The notes under the pieces are model-generated. The model had not been told where the DNA came from. It did not search any database and saw only the letters and a list, made by a program, of their open reading frames with translations. From contig NZ_RQFA01000066.1 in NCBI RefSeq assembly GCF_004770155.1, forward strand, positions 186,001-250,000: a stretch of 64,000 nucleotides of DNA, in the 5' to 3' direction. Below are positions 55,180 to 64,000 of the stretch, piece by piece. Position numbers and translations under genes: made by a program. The DNA comes from Leptospira gomenensis. Lineage in GTDB: Bacteria > Spirochaetota > Leptospiria > Leptospirales > Leptospiraceae. Each line of letters opens with the position of its first letter. Positions within the stretch are counted from its first letter, which is position 1.

Positions 55180-57084
55180 TCAAGGCTTGATCAAGTTTTT
55201 TTTTAATACGTCCGCGATGTTGGCCGCGACGGATTTTCCGTCCAAACCGTAGGCTTCGAAGATCTCTTTTCGTTCCCCGTGATGAATCGGTTCCGGCGGA
55301 AATCCGAACGTGCGAACGTATTTGGATAGATGTTCCTGCCCGATCCGATTCAACAAATATCCGGACGCGCCCGCGTCTATGTAACTTTCATCTAAAATCA
55401 CAAACGAACGAACCTGCGACAGTTCCGAATTCAAATCGTCGATCGACAACGGCCTGAGCCAGACCAAATCGATCAACGTTACGCTAAAGCCCGCGCTCTG
55501 CAGAATTTGAGTCGCCTTCTTCGCCTCCTCCAACATCGATCCGATCGACAAAAGAGCGACGTCCGCGCCTTTTTGGAGAATCCGAAACGTACCGGGTTTC
55601 ATTTCCGCCGGTTTGTGAAAATCCAATTCGTTTACGTTCGTGTTCGCTTTCGGAAATCGGATCGCGATCGGTCCTCGGTCGTATCCTTCCATAAATCGAA
55701 TCGAATCTATAAGATCCTGCCCGTTCGAAGGAACGAATACGTCCATATTCGGTAGCCCCAACAGATATCCTAAATCGAACAAACCTTGGTGCGTTTCTCC
55801 GTCCGGTCCCACACAACCCGCACGATCGATGATAAAACGTACGGGAAGATTCATCAGAGAAACATCCTCGACGAGCTGATCCATACCTCTCGTCAAAAAA
55901 GTCGAATAAATGCACATATACGGAACGATATTTCCGCTTGTCATCGCTCCCGCAAACGCTACCGAATGTTGTTCCGCGATTCCCACATCGAATAAATGTT
56001 CCGGAAATTTCTCCGCGTATTCCTTGAGTCCGCTTCCTTCGATCATCGCCGGTGTGATTGCCGCGATCCGTTTGTTTTTTTCAGTGAGAATGGACAACAT
56101 TCTTCCGACGATCTTGCTATACGCGATTTTCGAGGAATCCCCGCTGTCCATCGCGCCGTCCTCTTTTCGGAAAGGTGTAACACCGTGATACTTGATCGGA
56201 TCCTTTTCCGCAGGATCGTATCCCTTTCCTTTTTGTGTGATCAAATGAAGTAGGATCGGTCCTTTCATCTTCTTCACTTTTTCGAGCATTTTGACGAGAC
56301 GAAGTACGTCATGTCCGTCCTCGGGTCCGATATAACCGAATCCCAAATCCTCGAACAACCCGCCCGGAGTCATCACGTCCTTAAATCCCTTTTCCACTCG
56401 TTTGAAAAAACGCTCCATCGCAGGTCCGACGAGCGGCAACCACTTTAAGAAAGTATAAAATATCCGTTTCCAGTGGTTGTAGAAATGGGACGTAATGATG
56501 TTGTTCAGATAATTGGAGATGGATCCTACGTTCTTAGAGATGGACATGAAGTTGTCGTTCAAAATCACGATCATGTTCTTCTTGAGATGTCCGGCGTGGT
56601 TCATCGCCTCCAACGCCATTCCCGTGGCAATGGAAGCGTCTCCTATGATGGCGACCACGTTGTAATCGTCCCCCATCAAATCCCTGGCGGCAGCTTCGCC
56701 TAACGCCTGTGATATGGACGTTCCCGCATGACCGGTGTTATAGAGATCATACTGGGATTCCTCCCGTTTCGGAAAACCGGAGAGACCGTTGAATTTCCGC
56801 ACAGTGTTCAACCGATCCTTTCTACCGGTCAGTATTTTGTGCGGATAGGTCTGATGACCCACGTCCCAAATCAATCGATCTTTCGGGGTATCAAAAACGT
56901 AATGAAGAGCTACCGTGAGTTCCACGACTCCCAGATTGCTCGCGAAATGTCCGCCCACTCCGGAAAGAGTGTCGATGATATAATTTCTCACCTCTTTACA
57001 TACCTCGGGAAGTTTTTCCAGAGGTATGTTTCTGAGATCGGCCGGATAATGAATATGATCCAGCAGAGTTGATTCTTCTTGCAT
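55180..57084 (-). CDS. dxs: 1-deoxy-D-xylulose-5-phosphate synthase
   Basis: The 634-residue thiamine-diphosphate enzyme makes DXP from pyruvate and glyceraldehyde 3-phosphate, the first step of the MEP isoprenoid pathway. Typical blocks are GGHFASNLGVVELTVALHYV, LIWDVGHQTYPHKILTGR, the ThDP-binding IGDASIATGMALEAMNHAG with ILNDNFMSIS, and the C-terminal FDVGIAEQHSVAFAGAM and RAGCVGPDGETHQGLFDLGY. Complete and of normal length. It begins 31 bases after the cyclase gene. Confidence 0.96.
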   Translation of the reverse strand: MQEESTLLDHIHYPADLRNIPLEKLPEVCKEVRNYIIDTLSGVGGHFASNLGVVELTVALHYVFDTPKDRLIWDVGHQTYPHKILTGRKDRLNTVRKFNGLSGFPKREESQYDLYNTGHAGTSISQALGEAAARDLMGDDYNVVAIIGDASIATGMALEAMNHAGHLKKNMIVILNDNFMSISKNVGSISNYLNNIITSHFYNHWKRIFYTFLKWLPLVGPAMERFFKRVEKGFKDVMTPGGLFEDLGFGYIGPEDGHDVLRLVKMLEKVKKMKGPILLHLITQKGKGYDPAEKDPIKYHGVTPFRKEDGAMDSGDSSKIAYSKIVGRMLSILTEKNKRIAAITPAMIEGSGLKEYAEKFPEHLFDVGIAEQHSVAFAGAMTSGNIVPYMCIYSTFLTRGMDQLVEDVSLMNLPVRFIIDRAGCVGPDGETHQGLFDLGYLLGLPNMDVFVPSNGQDLIDSIRFMEGYDRGPIAIRFPKANTNVNELDFHKPAEMKPGTFRILQKGADVALLSIGSMLEEAKKATQILQSAGFSVTLIDLVWLRPLSIDDLNSELSQVRSFVILDESYIDAGASGYLLNRIGQEHLSKYVRTFGFPPEPIHHGERKEIFEAYGLDGKSVAANIADVLKKNLIKP

Positions 57085-57115
57085 GAAAACTTTCTATTCT
57101 AATTTGATCCTGTTC

Positions 57116-59428
57116 TCAGCCCGCTTGCAAAGGTTTTCTTAATAGTTTCAGGTCATCCTCGTTTACCAAATCCAAAAGTTCATAGATCCGGACCGGTTGG
57201 GTTTTTCCTTTCACTTTGATCAGATCCAATTCTCTTGCAATAACCCGATCCTTTACCTTTTCATACGTATATTCCGAGATGATAATATGGGTTCCGTACT
57301 CCTTGTTCGTTCCTTCCAGTCGCGAACCGAGGTTGATCGTATCCCCCATACAGGTATAATCCATCCTGTGGGAACTCCCCATGTTTCCTACGACCGCAGG
57401 TCCGGAATTGAGTCCGATTCCGATATCCATCTGAGGGAGATCCAAGCTCTTCCACTCTTCCTTAAGAGTCGCCAACCGTCTCATCTGCGCCAAACCGGCG
57501 GCACATCCGTAATACGCATGATCTTCGAGAGGTACAGGCGCCCCCCAAAATGCCATGATCGCATCACCCATGTATTTATCAATCGTTCCCTTGAATTCAA
57601 TGATGATCTCGGTCATCTCGGAAAGATATTGATTCAAGAATTGAACCAGCTCCTCCGGTCCCATTTTTTCGGACATGGTCGTAAATCCGCGGATATCCGA
57701 AAAGAAGATCGTAATATCACGTTTGGAACCTCCCAAATTCAAGTTCTCAGGATTTTTGAGAAGTTCGTCCACCACGTCCTTGGATACGAATTTGGAGAAC
57801 GTGCTTCGGATGTATTTTACGTTTTCTTCTTCCGTTAAAATCCGAAAGCCGATGAGTCCGATGAATATGAACAACTGCTCCAACAATACCGTTGGATACA
57901 AATGCACCAAATTGAGCTCGGAGAAATTGACCAATGTCCCCACAGAATACACCAAGGCCACCGCTAAGAAAAACAGGAACGCAAGCCAAGTCTTCAATCT
58001 AGGCTGAACGAATCCCGCCAACAATCCGATGGAAATCAGAATCAGAAATTCTCCCCACAACGGCAATTCGAATAGAAAATCCTGATTCAAGATCGTATTG
58101 ATCGCCGCCGCGTGATGTTCGATTCCGGACATATCGCCGAACGGCGACAAGTGCGTATCCTTCGCGGCTCCGGCTCCCGTAGCATAATACATCGCTACGA
58201 GAAAAATCGTATTCTGAAATTGTGATGCAGTCTCCTCGTTCCATTCCGTCGCCGCCTCGAAGATTTCATGGGCACGAAACGAATACAACCCGCCCGGAAA
58301 ATTGATCTGCATCTGACCGTCCTCGTCGATCGGAATCGTCACCTCGCGGGTTTCGTTCGGACGATTCATGATATCCTTCGTTTCCATCTTGAGACTTTTA
58401 CGATTAAAATTCGTTAGGGTCTTCTGCGGGATATTCTTGATCTTTACGTGTTTTCCCATTACGACTTCCACGTCGCGTTTTACGTCCACTCCGAAATAAT
58501 TACAAGCGATGATCAAATCGATGGAAGGATAATATTCCGTCTCGCGCAAAGGCCCTGCGTTGAGGAGTTTCGCTACCAAAGGCATTCTGCGATTGAGACC
58601 ACTTTCGTCTTTTTTAATATTCGCGAATCCTAATCCGGATGCCTTACCCGCCACCGGTTCGATCGGCGGCTGAGGAAACTTCAACCAGACCGTCCCCGTT
58701 TCTCCCGGATCTTGTACGTTTTCCAGTTTGAACTTTCTCAGGACCTCAATCCGTTTGTCCAGATTCAAAATAGAACTTTTGGATTCCAGACTCGTCTCCA
58801 TCGGGTAGTCAAACATTACCTGCGGATTTTTTCCCAACGCTTCGGCCATTTCTTCCGTTTGTCCAGGTTTGTAATCCACGAAGAAAATATCGAACATCAG
58901 TTGGTTGGATGTGTTTTTGAATATGTCTATTATATTTGCATAATATTTCCAAGGCAATGGCCAACGTCCTTGGAGTTTTTCTAAAGAAGTCGTTGTGATT
59001 CCTATGATCTGGATATCCTGCCTCGCCCCGGGAGGAGGATTGTATCTCGTATATTCGATCGTCCCTTCCTCGGATTCCTTTTCGCTTTTGTTGATCCCCC
59101 CTCTCAAGAGAGTGAATCTCCAAGACACGGAAGATTCCTCCAAATCCGCAAGCGGAGTGAATATCTGATAGAGAAAAAACATTACGAGCGATACTACGAT
59201 CGCCAACCATACGCTCCCCGATTTTTGTTTATCCGCAGTGACCGACGAAATGAACCTATAGATCGGATACGCGGATAACAAAAGTGCGAAAAATCCTCCG
59301 ATCAATAATTCGGTCAGTTGCGTGATTTTCGGGAAAAACGCAGTGATCGATATCGATACGATCCCCGCGAACCCCAATACTAAAAATACGATGTTGAAGG
59401 GAGTGATTTTATTCTTTGTCTCGCTCAT
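57116..59428 (-). CDS. CHASE2-type adenylate cyclase (class III)
   Basis: The 770-residue membrane cyclase has two N-terminal spans (about 10-65), an additional span near 85-110, a CHASE2-like extracytoplasmic sensor domain (about 115-425) and three closely spaced spans (about 440-520). The class III catalytic domain (about 555-735) has metal-binding aspartates in FFSDIRGFT and MGDAIMAFWG. The purine-specifying Lys (TIDKYMGD) and Asp (MDYTCMGDTINL) are those of adenylate cyclases, and the transition-state Asn/Arg are in INLGSRLEG. GGAGG lies upstream of the ATG. Product should be cAMP. It stands directly upstream of dxs. Confidence 0.93.
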   Translation of the reverse strand: MSETKNKITPFNIVFLVLGFAGIVSISITAFFPKITQLTELLIGGFFALLLSAYPIYRFISSVTADKQKSGSVWLAIVVSLVMFFLYQIFTPLADLEESSVSWRFTLLRGGINKSEKESEEGTIEYTRYNPPPGARQDIQIIGITTTSLEKLQGRWPLPWKYYANIIDIFKNTSNQLMFDIFFVDYKPGQTEEMAEALGKNPQVMFDYPMETSLESKSSILNLDKRIEVLRKFKLENVQDPGETGTVWLKFPQPPIEPVAGKASGLGFANIKKDESGLNRRMPLVAKLLNAGPLRETEYYPSIDLIIACNYFGVDVKRDVEVVMGKHVKIKNIPQKTLTNFNRKSLKMETKDIMNRPNETREVTIPIDEDGQMQINFPGGLYSFRAHEIFEAATEWNEETASQFQNTIFLVAMYYATGAGAAKDTHLSPFGDMSGIEHHAAAINTILNQDFLFELPLWGEFLILISIGLLAGFVQPRLKTWLAFLFFLAVALVYSVGTLVNFSELNLVHLYPTVLLEQLFIFIGLIGFRILTEEENVKYIRSTFSKFVSKDVVDELLKNPENLNLGGSKRDITIFFSDIRGFTTMSEKMGPEELVQFLNQYLSEMTEIIIEFKGTIDKYMGDAIMAFWGAPVPLEDHAYYGCAAGLAQMRRLATLKEEWKSLDLPQMDIGIGLNSGPAVVGNMGSSHRMDYTCMGDTINLGSRLEGTNKEYGTHIIISEYTYEKVKDRVIARELDLIKVKGKTQPVRIYELLDLVNEDDLKLLRKPLQAG

Positions 59429-59578
59429 TGCGTTCCTCCGTCGGAGATCGGGGAACAGTATCCAATCGCTTCAAGATTCGTCAATATTTTACAGGGACTT
59501 AGCTCCGTTCTTGTGCCCTCTAGTTCACTTTTTCTCATTTTTTGTTCCGCTCGGCTTTGTTCCGGAACCGTTCTCGTT

Positions 59579-60049
59579 ATGAGATACCATGTTCTGAAAT
59601 CCGGATTTCATCTCTGTAAAGTGCGTTCTAAAGGAAATCTTTGTTCTTTTTTGATACCGGAGGAACTGGTGGCGCAGTTTAGACTTCGTCCGAAACTGCT
59701 CCGTAAAACCCTGCACGATCTTTTGTCTCAGTGGGATGAAGCTTTGATTCGAAAGCGTTTTTTGGGAAAAAGATCTGTTTATGCTAAGTATCAGGAAAAG
59801 GATCTCAACTTACAGAAGATGAATTTCCGTCCTTTTGAGAAAGATTGGTGTAAATTGGGGATTTTGGCTTGGGGATTGGGAATATCGAGATGCCTTTTGT
59901 TTTCTTTGCTATTGTCATGGAGCCGGACGAGCAAAACTTCTAGGAAAATCAATGGAGCTCCAACAATATTGCATCTTACAAGAGAATACTCCTGTAACAA
60001 AAAACTTCTCAAAAGCCAAATCACCCTTAGAAGAGCCCATCCGCACTGA
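59579..60049 (+). CDS. DUF1564 family protein, possibly with altered C-terminus
   Basis: The 156-residue frame from an ATG at 59579 shows the DUF1564 pattern: SFLIPEELVAQFRLRPKLLRKTLHDLL, a KYQEKDLNLQKMNFRPFEKDW stretch and WGLGISRCLLFSLLL. This family is, to my knowledge, restricted to Leptospira, has many paralogues and no known function. After LLLSWSRTS the sequence becomes basic and atypical (SRKINGAPTILHLTREYSC...), and another frame (HGAGRAKLLGKS) looks as plausible, so a C-terminal frameshift is possible. No Shine-Dalgarno sequence is apparent. It may be a decaying paralogue. Confidence 0.55.
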   Translation: MRYHVLKSGFHLCKVRSKGNLCSFLIPEELVAQFRLRPKLLRKTLHDLLSQWDEALIRKRFLGKRSVYAKYQEKDLNLQKMNFRPFEKDWCKLGILAWGLGISRCLLFSLLLSWSRTSKTSRKINGAPTILHLTREYSCNKKLLKSQITLRRAHPH

Positions 60050-60084
60050 CCCGAGCTCCCCGTTTTCCCCATTCACTCCCGCAC

Positions 60085-60875
60085 TCATCGCATCGCGGAA
60101 CGAATCCCGGATGCGAACGCCAAAAGTGCGCTCGCACACAAATCGCGATCACTCCCCTTTTCTTCGATGATTTTCTGGACCGCGGAACCGATAATCACCC
60201 CGTCCGCGTACTCCGAAATCGTCCGAGCCTGGTCCACGGAGGAAATACCGAAGCCGGCACAAACGGGAAGACCGACCTGATTTCGAACAGAACGGATTCT
60301 ATCTTCAAGACCGTCGGCAAGAGCGCGACGTTCTCCCGTCACACCGTAGGAAGTAACGTAATAGATAAAACCGGAGGCCAAAGATTTCATGGAACGAATC
60401 CGAACTTCCGTCGTGGCGGGAGTCACGAGATGGATGAAATCGATTTTTCTTTTTTTCAACTGGGAAAAAAACTCCTCCGCTTCAGGAGTATCATACGGAA
60501 GATCCGGAATGATCAAACCTTGGATACCGGAGTTCTTAGCCGTTTCCGCAAAGGCTTCAAGTCCCATAGAATACAACGGATTAAAATACGTAAGATAAAC
60601 GAGAGGAGTTTGCGGATGAAGTTTATGAATCTCCGCGGTGATTTCGAGAATCTTCTTCATCGAAAACGGATGCGACAAGGCGCGTTTGAAAGCCTTCTGG
60701 ATGACGGGTCCGTCCGCGACAGGGTCGGTAAACGGAATCCCTAATTCCAAAATTCCTGCGCCGCCGCGAATGAGCGCGTCCGCCCAGACCACTGAGGATT
60801 CGTAATCCGGATCACCCAGAGAAATGTAAGGAATAAAAACGCTCTTATCGGAGGAGAAAGCGGAAGAGATCGAGT

Positions 60876-60879
<4 letters not shown>
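60085..60879 (-). CDS. trpA: Tryptophan synthase alpha chain
   Basis: The 264-residue TIM-barrel subunit cleaves indole-3-glycerol phosphate. VFIPYISLGDPDYESS, ILELGIPFTDPVADGPVIQ (with catalytic Glu/Asp region), GLIIPDLPYDTPEAEEFF and YYVTSYGVTGERRAL are canonical. The start overlaps the trpB stop by four bases. The catalytic residues (Glu in LELGIPFTDP, Asp in IIPDLP) are present. Confidence 0.95.
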
Positions 60880-62084
<1,205 letters not shown>

Positions 62085-62085
62085 A

Positions 62086-63816
<1,731 letters not shown>

Positions 63817-63820
63817 GCGT

Positions 63821-64000
<180 letters not shown>

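Overview
The window is a chromosomal segment of a spirochaete, almost certainly a Leptospira. The pointers are a DUF1564-type protein (a family I know only from Leptospira), many spirochaete-style lipoproteins, the 7TM-DISM/SpoIIE and CHASE2/cyclase signalling proteins, and gene strings familiar from that genus (rimP-nusA-infB-rbfA-truB-rpsO-pnp, rseP-proS-trpBA, ftsK-lolA-rodZ). By eye the base composition is near balanced, clearly richer in G+C than L. interrogans; I cannot name the species. I saw no rRNA, tRNA, CRISPR array, intact insertion sequence or prophage.

Layout. 1-6.2 kb (minus): 5' end of a pirin gene, a DUF445 membrane protein, a large multi-pass membrane protein, a 44-residue protein and a 7TM-DISM/SpoIIE phosphatase. 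6.4-14.0 kb (plus): an alginate-export-type porin, two tandem sulfate-binding proteins, CysT, CysW, CysA and PdxH, which read as one sulfate uptake locus. 14.1-16.2 kb (plus): a VOC protein, a DUF2200 protein and a DUF4349 lipoprotein. 16.5-32.9 kb (minus): ribBA; then, in transcription order, ftsK, lolA, rodZ-like, rimO, pgsA, trpD, yajC, an unknown membrane protein, secD, secF, ribD and ribE; with an AHSA1-type protein and dut upstream. 33.0-34.0 kb (plus): a secreted protein of unknown function. 34.5-44.1 kb (minus): the translation and RNA-decay operon rimP-nusA-infB-rbfA-truB-rpsO-pnp followed by an M16 peptidase. 44.3-48.2 kb (plus): a lipoprotein, the NAD(P)HX repair enzyme, a membrane protein and a DUF6157 protein. 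48.5-55.1 kb: NamZ-like DUF1343 (minus), a large cNMP-binding-domain protein (plus), an unknown 228-residue protein (minus), a lipoprotein and a DUF1285-like protein (plus), a TPR protein (minus). 55.2-64.0 kb (minus, except the DUF1564 gene): dxs, a CHASE2 adenylate cyclase, trpA, trpB, proS and the 3' end of rseP.

Most genes are packed with 1-4 bp overlaps or very short gaps. All four gaps above 300 bp (16.15-16.5, 34.0-34.5, 48.2-48.5 and 52.35-52.77 kb) lie between convergent genes and carry inverted or direct repeats. The most noteworthy non-coding signals are a 24-bp perfect palindrome upstream of the second sulfate-binding protein gene, back-to-back hairpins between nusA and infB, a perfect 20-bp inverted repeat at 52.7 kb, and a 37-bp direct repeat at 48.4 kb. 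The most variable coding signal is a six-fold 12-residue Gly/Gln/Tyr/Asn/Arg repeat in InfB. I did not find a convincing new defence or mobile system; the window is mostly core genome with a few uncharacterised lineage-specific genes.
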